NCBI GenBank assembly: GCA_023667315.1
Contig: JAMPAI010000018.1
Span: 1 to 32,738 of the forward strand
Reading direction: 5' to 3'
From: Ruminococcus flavefaciens
Lineage (GTDB): Bacteria > Bacteroidota > Bacteroidia > Bacteroidales > P3
DNA length: 32,738 nucleotides
The position numbers were made by a program, and so were the translations under genes. A model generated the notes under the pieces. That model had not been told where the DNA came from. It made no database searches and worked only from the letters and a program-made list of their open reading frames with translations. This document shows positions 1 through 8,694 of this stretch, in pieces; position 1 is the first letter of the stretch, and each line of letters starts with the position of its first letter.

Positions 1-352
1 CTGGATTCTTTAGTATAAATCTCAAAAGCTTGAGGTATTTACGTGCCTCGGGAACCATGGTGATATAACCGAATTCAGATCGCCCACTAATAGGCTCTCC
101 GAACAAGCACACCAAATTTACCCACAGAGACCGCATCTCTGTGAGATCAGCCTCTGGGTCACCATCATAGTCCAGAACTCCAATAGGAAGAAACACAGCC
201 CTATAGTTGCTGCTGGACTCGATGTAATGAATGAAATAGTCCACAGCCGCAACAAAACGATCGCGACAATCACTCGTCTTTATTGCGTTGGAAACGACAC
301 TCGTCAGGGATGTTGTAGTTGGGGTTTTGCCAGTAGAGAGGTTTGTATCCAT
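1..352 (-). CDS. Hypothetical protein, 3' end beyond window
   Basis: Reading frame that runs off the left edge; 117 codons are visible without a stop. It starts at ATG 352, with AAGGAGG 10 nt upstream and the stop of the preceding gene only 2 nt away, so it is probably translationally coupled to it. The first 30 residues are Thr/Ser-rich and low complexity; after that the sequence looks globular (VDYFIHYIES, FLPIGVLDYDGDPEADL). I recognise no family. A competing ATG 10 nt further upstream, in another frame, gives only a 30-residue peptide ending at 270, so the long open frame is preferred. Function unknown. Confidence 0.6.
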   Translation of the reverse strand, partial: MDTNLSTGKTPTTTSLTSVVSNAIKTSDCRDRFVAAVDYFIHYIESSSNYRAVFLPIGVLDYDGDPEADLTEMRSLWVNLVCLFGEPISGRSEFGYITMVPEARKYLKLLRFILKNP

Positions 353-354
353 CG

Positions 355-558
355 TCAGTCATCCTCCTTATCGGAAATTTCACTGTCGTCATGGTTAACC
401 GAAAGTTTGCACACACCATTTTCGTTAAGGTGTATGCAGTTACAGCAATAAATGTGATAACGAACCATATTTCTTCTGGCAATCTCATCTTCAGCCAGAT
501 CTTGAAAATGAAAATATCCTGTATTACATGCCGATGACATATCGCGTTTATCTAACAT
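355..558 (-). CDS. Small Cys-rich protein, possible zinc binder
   Basis: 67 residues. The start ATG 558 has a GAAGGAG ribosome site overlapping the end of the upstream gene. Mid-protein there is a Cys/His cluster (YCCNCIHLNENGVCKL, a CxxC-H-x5-C-like pattern) that could hold one zinc ion. The C-terminus is acidic (SEISDKEDD), as in several other proteins of this phage. It is the third of four closely spaced minus-strand genes (1425 down to 1), suggesting one transcript. No function can be assigned; a small DNA- or protein-binding accessory factor is a guess only. Confidence 0.6.
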   Translation of the reverse strand: MLDKRDMSSACNTGYFHFQDLAEDEIARRNMVRYHIYCCNCIHLNENGVCKLSVNHDDSEISDKEDD

Positions 559-563
559 AATCG

Positions 564-788
564 CTACTCCTTCTCAGTACGCTTTTTGATCTCCTTTTTC
601 ACGTACCGTTTAAAACCGTCCTGCACATTCTCGTGCGCTTCTTTGATGAACTTCTCAGCAGACTTCTCCATTCCTTTCGGAACAACAACGCTGATGCTTA
701 CGATAACTTTTGCATCAGGGATAGCAGACGTTGCCAGCTCATCAGGGAGTGTCTGATACGTTGTCTTGCTTCGATTGATCTTTGGCAT
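564..788 (-). CDS. Small basic hypothetical protein
   Basis: 74 residues. A longer frame exists, but the ATG at 788 is chosen because GGAGGT lies 7 nt upstream of it; the longer version has no ribosome site and lies inside the upstream gene. The product starts MPKINRSK, has a hydrophobic beta-like stretch (AKVIVSISVVVPKGM) and ends in a long charged helix (KRYVKKEIKKRTEKE). Its first 47 nt overlap the 3' end of the upstream gene in another frame, and its end carries the ribosome site of the next gene. No known family recognised. Confidence 0.65.
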   Translation of the reverse strand: MPKINRSKTTYQTLPDELATSAIPDAKVIVSISVVVPKGMEKSAEKFIKEAHENVQDGFKRYVKKEIKKRTEKE

Positions 789-1425
789 TGATGTTACCTC
801 CATGTGAATTAACATATTCACCGATACTTTTTGTAATATCGGTGAGGCGCTGTACCATTTCAACAACAGCTGGATCAGCACCATCATGAATTGGTTTTTC
901 GATATATCGGTAATATGGAACCGTACATTCGGTAATTCGTTGCATAACATCGCGTATATTCGTACACGGTACAACGAGAAGTCTCATATGGTGCAGTTTT
1001 GCTTCCCGATCCGATTCACGAGCAATGATGAGAGTGGAGCCGGCTCTTAGTTGAAGTGTTTTTGGATTTGCGTTGAGCTCGTGAATCGGATGGAATTGGA
1101 GATATATGCAGTTGTTATAGAAGTTTTGTGCGCTACCAGTGTATCCATTTGGGACTGGGTCGCTTACATCTTTCCAATCCAACTTGCAATCTTCTGGTAT
1201 ATCATCCATCGTGATGCGAAGCGTTGAAAAGAAATGCGGCGACCCATCATATTCAAGTATGCAGATGTTATCGATATTGAAAAACTGGTTAATGGAACCG
1301 CTGTCATGGATATCAAAGACGATATTATCATCCAGTAAATATTTTGGTATAATATCAAAGATACCCTTGCACTGTAGTGTATGACTGCTTGCTCTTCGCA
1401 TGATCTTAGATCGCAGTGTTACCAT
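742..1425 (-). CDS. Hypothetical protein, first gene of a four-gene run
   Basis: 227 residues. ATG 1425 is preceded by GAGGTGAT at a good distance. The N-terminus is basic (MVTLRSKIMRRASS), followed by a mixed alpha/beta sequence without a motif I recognise; residues near the C-terminus (VVEMVQRLTDITKSIGEYV) look helical and the tail is polar (NAKDQSKQDNVSDTP). The gene follows the hairpin terminator at 1461-1493 that closes the upstream unit, so it either heads its own transcript, with no clear copy of the phage promoter element found in front of it, or depends on readthrough. It overlaps the next gene by 47 nt. Confidence 0.65.
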   Translation of the reverse strand: MVTLRSKIMRRASSHTLQCKGIFDIIPKYLLDDNIVFDIHDSGSINQFFNIDNICILEYDGSPHFFSTLRITMDDIPEDCKLDWKDVSDPVPNGYTGSAQNFYNNCIYLQFHPIHELNANPKTLQLRAGSTLIIARESDREAKLHHMRLLVVPCTNIRDVMQRITECTVPYYRYIEKPIHDGADPAVVEMVQRLTDITKSIGEYVNSHGGNINAKDQSKQDNVSDTP

Positions 1426-1450
1426 AAAATAATCACCTCATATATCCATT

Positions 1451-1493
1451 GAATAGAAAAGTGGGTGTGGTCTTATCTATCGACCACACCCAC
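1451..1493 (-). terminator. Intrinsic terminator after the 1503-2324 gene
   Basis: Perfect 12-bp stem GTGGGTGTGGTC / GACCACACCCAC (1461-1472 with 1482-1493) and a 9-nt loop. Read on the minus strand it is followed by TTTTCTATTC, a U-rich tail, so it terminates the minus-strand unit that ends at 1503. Confidence 0.85.
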
Positions 1494-1502
1494 CCCACCA
1501 TC

Positions 1503-2324
1503 TTAGGAATACTTGTCGAATCCGGCGCTGGCTTTCTTTTTCTGCTTCTTGCTGGCAGCCTTGGCCTTATCGCGTACCTTTTTCTCGAGCTTGCTCTGGT
1601 TATGTGCAGCATTGGCACTGCGTTCCCGAATCATCTGCAGATACGGAATCGCATCCATGGGATCATATCCGCTCTCCTCGTCACCCTCATCGATTGCAGA
1701 TCCGGTGATCGTAACGATGACGGGAATTTCCTTCATGCCGGCCGTGGTAATGATGCTCTTAGCCGCGCTCTTGCTGCTCTTTCCGATTGTCTTGCAGGAA
1801 ACATCGAACTCAGGATCGAGCAGTCCCAGGTTATGGCTTGCAGCAGCAGTCAATGCCAGATTGCAGTTCAGGACCAGTGCGTTGGTCTCCTCAAACTTGT
1901 TGGTGTCCTTGAACTGGATCGACGGCCGGCCAAGCTCATCCTTTTCGATGATACGGTATTTAGGCGCAACAATCTTCTCGTATGTCACAACATCCTCGAG
2001 TTCGCCAACGAACATGAAATTCTTGAATGCGTTCAGTTCGGCGATGGGATGAATCGTGCGGGTCTTGCTGGTGGTCGAAGATTTAACACGAGCAGCCAGC
2101 CGGGCATCAAAATACACCCGCAAATGCAGCGCCCGTGTTGTCTGGTCATAGGTCAGGGTGTTGATGTGCAGATACCCCAACTCGGCCAGAGTGAATTTGC
2201 CGATCGTTTTCACGATCTGGTGCATCAGGTTACTCACCTGAGCGGCGAAAGTAGCCCCCTCAATACCGGGGCCATACTCATACTGTTGAACGAGTGTTCC
2301 GCCTTTGCTTACAGTTCTGTCCAT
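1503..2324 (-). CDS. Hypothetical protein with Lys-rich tail
   Basis: 273 residues; ATG 2324 has AAGGAGG upstream. The body is a soluble alpha/beta sequence with long beta-like runs (ALHLRVYFDARLAAR, IPVIVTITGSAIDEG). The last 35 residues form a strongly basic helix (KLEKKVRDKAKAASKKQKKKASAG). The codon and amino-acid pattern is that of a well-expressed protein, and the gene is closed by a very strong terminator, so a structural or nucleic-acid-associated role is possible, but no family is recognised. It lies 23 nt downstream of the MazG-like gene and is probably co-transcribed with it from the promoter element near 2900. Confidence 0.7.
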   Translation of the reverse strand: MDRTVSKGGTLVQQYEYGPGIEGATFAAQVSNLMHQIVKTIGKFTLAELGYLHINTLTYDQTTRALHLRVYFDARLAARVKSSTTSKTRTIHPIAELNAFKNFMFVGELEDVVTYEKIVAPKYRIIEKDELGRPSIQFKDTNKFEETNALVLNCNLALTAAASHNLGLLDPEFDVSCKTIGKSSKSAAKSIITTAGMKEIPVIVTITGSAIDEGDEESGYDPMDAIPYLQMIRERSANAAHNQSKLEKKVRDKAKAASKKQKKKASAGFDKYS

Positions 2325-2347
2325 AATCTTGTATCCTCCTTGTTTAT

Positions 2348-2872
2348 TTAATCATACAGATCCTCTGCAATTGCATCGCGCATAGGGTTGTTGTGGTCCA
2401 TCTGCTGATCGAGCCAGCACTGCATATAGAGACCGAGTTGCGGATAACAGTTGGGCCGCGTTCGTTTTTGCGCATTTGCCAGTGCCCTGTTGACCTGCTT
2501 GACCAACTTATTCTTTTTCAGGTTCTCAAAGAAGCTGTATTTGGCCATGAACGTAGATCCGGCCATCTTCTTTTTGACAGCCTCCATTGCGAGCTCGACA
2601 TCGATCATTTCAGTGATCATGTCAGCCTTCGCATCTTCCTCAGACATCCCACAAGGGAACGTCTTATTCTTAACCCGCTCATACTTGCTGATGGCAGCGG
2701 CGAGTTCAGAAGCTTCTTCTCCGAGTCGGGAGATCCATCCCTCGATGGAGATGGAGTCAACTGCGGTTTGATACCGCTCTTCCAAGTCGACAGTTGTATC
2801 CTCGGCCACACGGGCCTTGGGCTGTTTCTTTCCAGCCGTAAATCTGGGTAACTTGTTTTTCTTGTTACGCAT
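2348..2872 (-). CDS. MazG-like nucleotide pyrophosphohydrolase
   Basis: 174 residues from ATG 2872, chosen over an ATG 15 nt upstream because GTGGAGGT sits 7 nt before it. Residues about 35-100 carry the all-alpha NTP pyrophosphohydrolase signature: W46, then LGEEASELAAAISKYERV (E52, E53, E56: the EExxE metal site) and ITEMIDVELAMEAVKK (E88, D91: the ExxD site). This family hydrolyses NTPs or alarmones to the monophosphate and pyrophosphate; phage versions are thought to act on the nucleotide pool or on (p)ppGpp. The basic first 20 residues (MRNKKNKLPR...) lie outside the enzyme domain. A promoter element lies at 2895-2902. The fold is well supported; the substrate cannot be told. Confidence 0.75.
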   Translation of the reverse strand: MRNKKNKLPRFTAGKKQPKARVAEDTTVDLEERYQTAVDSISIEGWISRLGEEASELAAAISKYERVKNKTFPCGMSEEDAKADMITEMIDVELAMEAVKKKMAGSTFMAKYSFFENLKKNKLVKQVNRALANAQKRTRPNCYPQLGLYMQCWLDQQMDHNNPMRDAIAEDLYD

Positions 2873-2894
2873 AATGTGTACCTCCACGTTTTGT

Positions 2895-2902
2895 CTTATA
2901 GT
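2895..2902 (-). promoter_or_regulatory. Phage promoter element ACTATAAG
   Basis: Minus-strand ACTATAAG, 22 nt before the start codon of the MazG-like gene. It matches the A-Y-T-A-T-A element found before other transcription units here. Confidence 0.5.
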
Positions 2903-2917
2903 GTTGAAGGTTTAGTA

Positions 2918-3451
2918 TTAATGAAACATCCAATAAGGAAATACTCCTCCGGGGAATGGATCATATCTGAATTCATCTTTTGGAAATGTTTCATCAATCT
3001 TACTACTTCTACCTTCAGGATTATAATATGTACACGGATTGTTTATCATTACATCAATAGTAACAATGTTCGTAAGTTCGCGATTCCCACTGTTAGAATC
3101 TGTTATTCCGCGAATAACAAAGACCAACATCCTCGAATCGGTAGCATACAAACGGCGTAAAAGTTGTCCAGCAGAATTATTTTCGTTCCAATAGAACGTC
3201 ATCTCGAGTTCACTTGGTTGTACATTTGTATTCAGCTTAAGCTCCGTAATGGTAAACACAGCCCGGTCAAGATGTATTGTCATTACATCGTCAAGGGTTG
3301 TAAATTTAAAAGCATCATCTCTGTATTCACCGAATAACATACCACGTTGTAGTTCAGTTTGTAGTACCTTGTTTGACTGAATACATTCGAAAACTTTTTC
3401 AGCACTGAACATCCATGGAATATCGACTTTGGTCACAATGAGTTCTGGCAT
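2918..3451 (-). CDS. Hypothetical protein
   Basis: 177 residues from ATG 3451 (MPELIVTKVD), preceded by AAAGGATGG at a suitable distance; a longer frame starting at 3469 lacks a ribosome site. Mostly beta-like sequence (VFTITELKLNTNV, SELEMTFYWNEN, RMLVFVIRGITDS, TNIVTIDVMI) with an aromatic C-terminus (DPFPGGVFPYWMFH). No motif recognised. It lies between the terminator of the large multi-enzyme gene and the promoter of the MazG-like gene, so it may form a short unit of its own. Confidence 0.65.
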   Translation of the reverse strand: MPELIVTKVDIPWMFSAEKVFECIQSNKVLQTELQRGMLFGEYRDDAFKFTTLDDVMTIHLDRAVFTITELKLNTNVQPSELEMTFYWNENNSAGQLLRRLYATDSRMLVFVIRGITDSNSGNRELTNIVTIDVMINNPCTYYNPEGRSSKIDETFPKDEFRYDPFPGGVFPYWMFH

Positions 3452-3499
3452 AATAAACCATCCTTTCACTCTACTAAATCATTGTTGCTTGCCTACTCA

Positions 3500-3540
3500 C
3501 AAAGAAAGAGTGTACCCGGACCCAATGTAGGTCCGGGTAC
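3500..3540 (-). terminator. Intrinsic terminator after the multi-enzyme gene
   Basis: 11-bp perfect stem GTACCCGGACC / GGTCCGGGTAC (3512-3522 with 3530-3540), 7-nt loop, followed on the minus strand by ACTCTTTCTTTG. Confidence 0.8.
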
Positions 3541-3550
3541 ATTTAAACTC

Positions 3551-6500
3551 TTAAGTGAGAGCAGTAATCATAGTCTTACCGATAGCAGTAATGACTTTCT
3601 GAGGGATCGTGAGGTTCTTTCCGTATTTGCTGGAATCATAACCAGATTGGAAATTCCATCTCGGATCCCTAGTGGTAACGTACTTGAGATGCTGTTGGAA
3701 TGCGTTGAGCATCACAGACCGGAGGTCAAGCATATCCTTACGGACTTCACGTGCATTGGACTTCAAGTTCTTCACATCAGGCCGCAAGTAATATCGATTG
3801 ATCAGCTCGACCATATAATGGATCTTATATAACTCTTCCTTCACACCTTCAACATTTCCAGCATTTTCACATGCTTTGATTGTTTTCAGAGAGCTACGGA
3901 AGTGTGTATCCAGCTGATCGAACTCACGTCTTGTCACCACAATGTTGCCATCTTTATCAAACCGAAGTTTGAACGATTGCAGGTATGTGATGAAATCATT
4001 GACAGCAGCCTCATCCATCATGGTAAGTTGATAATTCAGAACTTGATGTGCCCACGGATTATCGAGGGCAACATCGAGAACACCCTCATCGAGCTTCTTT
4101 GCACGGAGAATCATCTTGACCTTTTTATCAACTGTTTTCGGGTTATAGTTAGCGGCCAATCCACTGTCGACAAACTGTGCAAATCCAGCAGACTTAAAAT
4201 CTTCAGGACGATACAGCGACGGTTGATCGATCAGCTTCTTATCCGGCGATCCGGCATTCAAGATGTCAGCAACAAAGCGCGAACAGAACCAGGTATTCTC
4301 CGGATTATCGGGGATCTTGAAGAAGTTCTTAATCAACCCGAGGTAATCGAACCGGAACTTGGTTTCGTTCTTAATGAAATACTCCAGCCGCTTCTGCATA
4401 CGCTTAACGGCACCCTTCGTACTCGGGACAACATACACCGCATAGGGAATCTTGTTCTTGGTATAGAATTCGCTCTTGATATTCTCAAGTTTGAATCCAC
4501 CAATCAAAGCCTCGATTTTGTTCTCCAGATCTTTTCCTGCGAATGAGTACATTTTGGTCAGACTGGAATCAAAGCTTATCGATGCATGCGTGAATTCGGA
4601 GTGTGTCAGTCCACGAATCGCTGCCGATATGGGGGAGTTCCCGTTGATCAGCACAACGAAGACGGGACTCGGTGTCTTCTCATCCGAAGAGGATTCATCA
4701 ATACGATCGAAGAACTGTACCCGATCAAGCATCTCAAATCGATAGGTATGAGAGCTTTCATCGAGCGATGCATTCTCATAGTCCCGATGATTGTTAAACA
4801 TGCGAACTCGATCACCACGCTGCGCATCATGCTCGGTGAAGATGTCATCAATATATGCAGCATCAGAACCATCGACGGCATCAGCTTCCTCATTCTTTAC
4901 GCCAGGGAGATGAGACTTTACCTTCTTGATGATTCGATTCCGCTTCTGCGTACGACGGCCTTTTGCCAGCGCTTTGTTACGAGCTTCGCGTTTTCGTTCA
5001 AGTTCTTTTTCTTTCTCGAGTTTTGCCTTCTCGGCCTCTTTGCGCTTACGCTCTTTTTCATCAGCCTCTTCAGCTTCATGGGTATCGCCGACTGCCTGTA
5101 GTCCGTACTTCTTGGCTATGTCGGCCTTCTGTTCACGATCAACCGGATGGGTATCAGCTACAGCTTCGCTAACAGGTTCTTCAACGAGTTTCCCGTTGTG
5201 TTTGGGTTTTGTCCTCATAACGAGCATCGTTACACGGAAATCCTCAAAATAGCCGTCCTTCTTGAATCCAAACCGTTCATACATTTTCAGTGCAGGCACG
5301 TTATCACTTTCTACACAGAGCTCCGTAGGGTTGTACATCCGCATGAGATACCGCATGATAGCGTTCCCATACTTCTTCCCACGATAGCGAGGATAAACCT
5401 CAATATTGTACAGATACGGCTCTTTGGTGTCTATTCCGCTGACAGAAGCTTCGCCGATTTTAACGTGCTTATCATTGAAGAACTTGATGTCAACAGCTTT
5501 CTTAGACTTCCAATCATTCGGATTCTCGCTCTCGGTCACACGAGCAGTGATCTTCGGCCAATAAACTTCAGGAGAGTCAGCACTGAATGCTTCAATCCCC
5601 ATGAGATCGATATACGCACCGACAAAATCTTCAGCCTCGGCGTTGATCCTCGTGATATATGCGAACTTTTTGAACTCAGGGTCTTTCTTGATTGCATCAC
5701 AAAGATGCTTCACCAGGTCCCAATACGATGCTATCTGATTGACTGTTGCGTTGTCGGTATTGAGATCGGCCAGTGTGAACATGATCTGGTTATCGTTACC
5801 ATGATCAAGCCTTGGTTTAAGCTTTGGGGGTTCACCGGCATTGGGATTTTCTTTCTTCCATTTTGCTCGAATGGTGTCGAAGTACTTGTCTTTCTTATTG
5901 AACTCACGACAATACTTATTAAACATCCGAATCATGAAGTCCTGAGCATCCTCATATGCCATTTCGTGAATGATCTTAGGATCAGGAACATCCAGAGTTT
6001 TCTCGAACTTATACTGATCATTACCAGGAGGAGTTATATCTCGGAAACCATTCCTCAAAGCAAGATTGCGACTTGCAACATTGTCAAGATCGCACCTCCA
6101 AAGAAGGGTTTTAATGCCAATGGTCGGACACTCTTTGGAAGCTTGATTGATCAGATAGTCGGTAAGACCGTGTCCCCGTCCGTTTGGTGTAGCAGCGATA
6201 ACGACAATACCCACATCAGGATTATCATCAAATGCATACACCTCAATGAATGCTGCACCACCGTTGCGTCTGCGCTCTTTAGTAATGGCCCGATACACAA
6301 CATTTGGTGAGTCTTTAAACTGATCATCATGGTAGAAATAGTGATGCTCTTCCTTTGGAATTGCATCGACGATTCGTTTTATCTCAGCGAACGTCGCATG
6401 AAGCAGTTTGGTCTTTTGTATTTTTCCAGTGGTTTCGTTTACGATATACTCAACCCCACCACATTTATCGGTCATACTCGACCATGCAAATTCATACTCC

Positions 6501-8335
6501 CAGTCATATAGTGTGGCAGTATGTTCATTATTTTTGCCATAGGTATACTTATAGCCCTTACCTTTGGCAGGACCACTGACTTCAATTTTTGCAACTTTAT
6601 CCAACCAGATAGGCTGACATATCCAACGCTCTTCAGTAATCTCTACATCAGGCACCTGTTCTTTAGTAGGTGTAATTACCTTGAATTTTGGTTTACGATC
6701 ACCAGTCTGAACCGGTGTATAGACATATAACTTACTACCTGTCAGATCCATCGATAGTGCGCGCAATGCTTTTCCAATACTCGTACTGAAACAGATTCTT
6801 GGTGTTGTGTTATCTTCAAACCCGTTTTTCGTCATGAAATTCTCAGGGACATCAGGTTCGATAAGAAACTCGTCAAGCTCATCAGATTCAGAGACGAAAA
6901 TAAGTGGATCTATCGCTTGTCTTGCAGCTTCATCAATAGCAGCAACAGACTTCTCAGACTCTTCGCCCTTCTCAGCTTGTTCACGATACTCTTTGTCGTC
7001 CTTCAGCCAGTACTTGGTATCATCGACATCCTTGAACAAAACTTCGTCGATGATATCGGTCGATTCAACCATACTGGAAAGTTCAACCTTCTTTACACGG
7101 CCGGGCTTTTTGTACTCATGGTGCAAACATTTTCCGCCGCCCATAACGTAATCCATGTACTCCTGACAGTGCATGCCGAACAAAGCATGGTCAAGGGCAT
7201 TATACTCCCAGGCATCATATCCCCATTTCTTGAGCAAATCTCCTTTCGGGATAGACGGATCTGGATTATCGGACATGAGTTTCAGAACAAAGTTGATGAT
7301 ATCCTCTTCGCTCTTTGCTTCATACAGACCTGCGAACTTTCGGAAAGAGCACTCGAAGTAGTAATGCTTTCCACTCCATTCGAATGTGAGAATTGTATGA
7401 GACGGACAGTCAGCTCCATTAAAGAACTGCATATAGTAGGTCTTTACGGGAACATTCGGGAAATGCTCTTTGAAGTACTGTGCCTCATAAGAGACATAAT
7501 CCCAGCATACACCAACCTTCGATTTCGCAATCTCTTCCGGAGACTGCACGACGAGATATCTATCCCAATCATCTGACGTTGTGTTACGTTTCGGATCCCA
7601 TTTCCCGTTGATGCGAAGACCATAGCGGAAATTCTTATCCATCCACGTATTAAAATTGTAGATATCACGGAGGATCCTATCTGTGGTGACTGTCTCATCG
7701 ATAGGTTCATCCTCAGGAGGACATAGTGGGAACCAATCACTGATGTCCATAATTTTTGTATACTGATCGTTTTCGAGACTGGTGTACTTCTCAAACTTCT
7801 CAGTAACATGTGCCAGCTCTTTACTGGTATACTCATGCTCTTGCACGATTGCGGACTTCAAAAGATCCTCCAGAAGAACCGGATGATCATCTTTATTCCA
7901 GTTTGCTGCATACGCATTGATGTGGTTCCAGCCCATAGTAACAAGCTTCTCGGTGTGAAGGTGTCCATGAACGTTCACTTCGTCGGCAGCAACTTTAATG
8001 GGTTTATGCGAGAAAATAATATTGTAGAGTCGAATCACTTCAGTGACTTCGTCGAACCCTACACGCAGATAAAATTCGTCATCCTGAAGGTCGTGATTGC
8101 CACGACACATCAATTTCCGACACGGAATACGCTGCACGATGGCAGCGAGCTTATCGGTATCTGTTACATCAGGATCACAGAGGTCACCCAGGAAGATGAG
8201 CAAATCATCTTCCTGGATGTCCTGAGCGAACTGATCAGACAGTTTGCCAATATTGTGTCGGGAACGGAACGGATGACGGGAATCATTATCACGACTATAC
8301 AAATGAAGATCAGTCGCAATCCAGATGTTCCCCAT
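3551..8335 (-). CDS. 1594-residue multi-enzyme protein: phosphoesterase, transglutaminase-like, 2x GNAT, papain-like amidase
   Basis: ATG 8335 follows GAGGAGG. Domains in order: (1) residues 1-150, calcineurin-type metallophosphoesterase with all motifs: DLH (9-11), GDLCD (50-54), GNHD (79-82), H110, GHLH (124-127). (2) About 225-345, transglutaminase-like fold with GVCWDY (Cys277), CPSHT (His313) and YFECSF (acid at 328). (3) About 675-780, GNAT acetyltransferase (GRGHGL, then NVASRNLALRNGF). (4) About 945-1045, a second GNAT (YRGKKYGNAI, then NVPALKMYERFGF). (5) About 1085-1140, highly charged coiled coil. (6) About 1220-1385, permuted NlpC/P60 or YiiX-type papain-like amidase (FTHASI His1250, WFCSRFVADI Cys1351). 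Residues 1400-1594 are helical and unassigned. The active-site residues look intact, so this is not decay. By analogy with polyvalent proteins of phages and conjugative elements, it may be delivered with the DNA to modify host or defence components; cleavage into parts is possible. The function of the whole is inferred. Confidence 0.8.
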   Translation of the reverse strand: MGNIWIATDLHLYSRDNDSRHPFRSRHNIGKLSDQFAQDIQEDDLLIFLGDLCDPDVTDTDKLAAIVQRIPCRKLMCRGNHDLQDDEFYLRVGFDEVTEVIRLYNIIFSHKPIKVAADEVNVHGHLHTEKLVTMGWNHINAYAANWNKDDHPVLLEDLLKSAIVQEHEYTSKELAHVTEKFEKYTSLENDQYTKIMDISDWFPLCPPEDEPIDETVTTDRILRDIYNFNTWMDKNFRYGLRINGKWDPKRNTTSDDWDRYLVVQSPEEIAKSKVGVCWDYVSYEAQYFKEHFPNVPVKTYYMQFFNGADCPSHTILTFEWSGKHYYFECSFRKFAGLYEAKSEEDIINFVLKLMSDNPDPSIPKGDLLKKWGYDAWEYNALDHALFGMHCQEYMDYVMGGGKCLHHEYKKPGRVKKVELSSMVESTDIIDEVLFKDVDDTKYWLKDDKEYREQAEKGEESEKSVAAIDEAARQAIDPLIFVSESDELDEFLIEPDVPENFMTKNGFEDNTTPRICFSTSIGKALRALSMDLTGSKLYVYTPVQTGDRKPKFKVITPTKEQVPDVEITEERWICQPIWLDKVAKIEVSGPAKGKGYKYTYGKNNEHTATLYDWEYEFAWSSMTDKCGGVEYIVNETTGKIQKTKLLHATFAEIKRIVDAIPKEEHHYFYHDDQFKDSPNVVYRAITKERRRNGGAAFIEVYAFDDNPDVGIVVIAATPNGRGHGLTDYLINQASKECPTIGIKTLLWRCDLDNVASRNLALRNGFRDITPPGNDQYKFEKTLDVPDPKIIHEMAYEDAQDFMIRMFNKYCREFNKKDKYFDTIRAKWKKENPNAGEPPKLKPRLDHGNDNQIMFTLADLNTDNATVNQIASYWDLVKHLCDAIKKDPEFKKFAYITRINAEAEDFVGAYIDLMGIEAFSADSPEVYWPKITARVTESENPNDWKSKKAVDIKFFNDKHVKIGEASVSGIDTKEPYLYNIEVYPRYRGKKYGNAIMRYLMRMYNPTELCVESDNVPALKMYERFGFKKDGYFEDFRVTMLVMRTKPKHNGKLVEEPVSEAVADTHPVDREQKADIAKKYGLQAVGDTHEAEEADEKERKRKEAEKAKLEKEKELERKREARNKALAKGRRTQKRNRIIKKVKSHLPGVKNEEADAVDGSDAAYIDDIFTEHDAQRGDRVRMFNNHRDYENASLDESSHTYRFEMLDRVQFFDRIDESSSDEKTPSPVFVVLINGNSPISAAIRGLTHSEFTHASISFDSSLTKMYSFAGKDLENKIEALIGGFKLENIKSEFYTKNKIPYAVYVVPSTKGAVKRMQKRLEYFIKNETKFRFDYLGLIKNFFKIPDNPENTWFCSRFVADILNAGSPDKKLIDQPSLYRPEDFKSAGFAQFVDSGLAANYNPKTVDKKVKMILRAKKLDEGVLDVALDNPWAHQVLNYQLTMMDEAAVNDFITYLQSFKLRFDKDGNIVVTRREFDQLDTHFRSSLKTIKACENAGNVEGVKEELYKIHYMVELINRYYLRPDVKNLKSNAREVRKDMLDLRSVMLNAFQQHLKYVTTRDPRWNFQSGYDSSKYGKNLTIPQKVITAIGKTMITALT

Positions 8336-8648
8336 TTTCCTTTTCCTCCTCTTCCCAATAGTTTACATCGAACAGATGCTTTGGACATACATGCAGTTCA
8401 CCGAGGCTATCTTTATAGAAATAGCACCCAGGAACAAGTACGATCGGGGTATAGCATCCGGTATCCCCAACCGGTACGGATACAGCGCAGGTTACTGCGT
8501 TTGTGTTTTTCGGATCAATTGCATAAATGTCATGTACATGTAAGCCGCTTAATTCTTTAACGGCTTCAATCATATCTGCACCTGTGTACAAAAATCCGTG
8601 TACAACATCATCGCAGTGCAAATGTCTAAAACTTTTGATAGCGCTCAT
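8310..8648 (-). CDS. Hypothetical protein with acidic tail
   Basis: 112 residues. ATG 8648 is the only standard start near the ribosome site, although GAAAGGAG lies rather far away (about 15 nt). Sequence: a short N-terminal alpha/beta segment, a central beta-rich stretch with Cys residues (AVTCAVSVPVGDTGCYTPIVLVPGCYF) and a strongly acidic end (WEEEEKENGEHLDCD). It looks like a small antitoxin- or adaptor-sized protein but matches no family known to me. A promoter element lies at 8675-8682. Its last 26 nt overlap the start of the multi-enzyme gene and contain that gene's ribosome site, so the two are probably co-expressed. Confidence 0.65.
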   Translation of the reverse strand: MSAIKSFRHLHCDDVVHGFLYTGADMIEAVKELSGLHVHDIYAIDPKNTNAVTCAVSVPVGDTGCYTPIVLVPGCYFYKDSLGELHVCPKHLFDVNYWEEEEKENGEHLDCD

Positions 8649-8674
8649 AATCTTGATTCGATACTCCTTTCAAG

Positions 8675-8682
8675 ACTATAGT
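8675..8682 (-). promoter_or_regulatory. Phage promoter element ACTATAGT
   Basis: Minus-strand CATACTATAGTC upstream of the 8648 start; the 8-mer core is a perfect palindrome. It probably drives the acidic-tail gene and the multi-enzyme gene. Confidence 0.5.
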
Positions 8683-8694
8683 ATGTTTGTAAAC

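Noticed and set aside
270-488. 72-codon minus-strand frame with a membrane-like start
   Set aside because: Overlaps the better-supported Cys-rich gene (355-558) and the coupled start at 352; its own start lacks a ribosome site. Its last 30 codons alone would follow AAGGAGG with no spacing.
1449-2351. 300-codon plus-strand frame opposite the Lys-tail gene
   Set aside because: It reads through the terminator hairpin and opposite a gene with a good ribosome site; no motif.
5147-6310. 387-codon plus-strand frame inside the multi-enzyme gene
   Set aside because: Antisense to two clear GNAT domains; no ribosome site.
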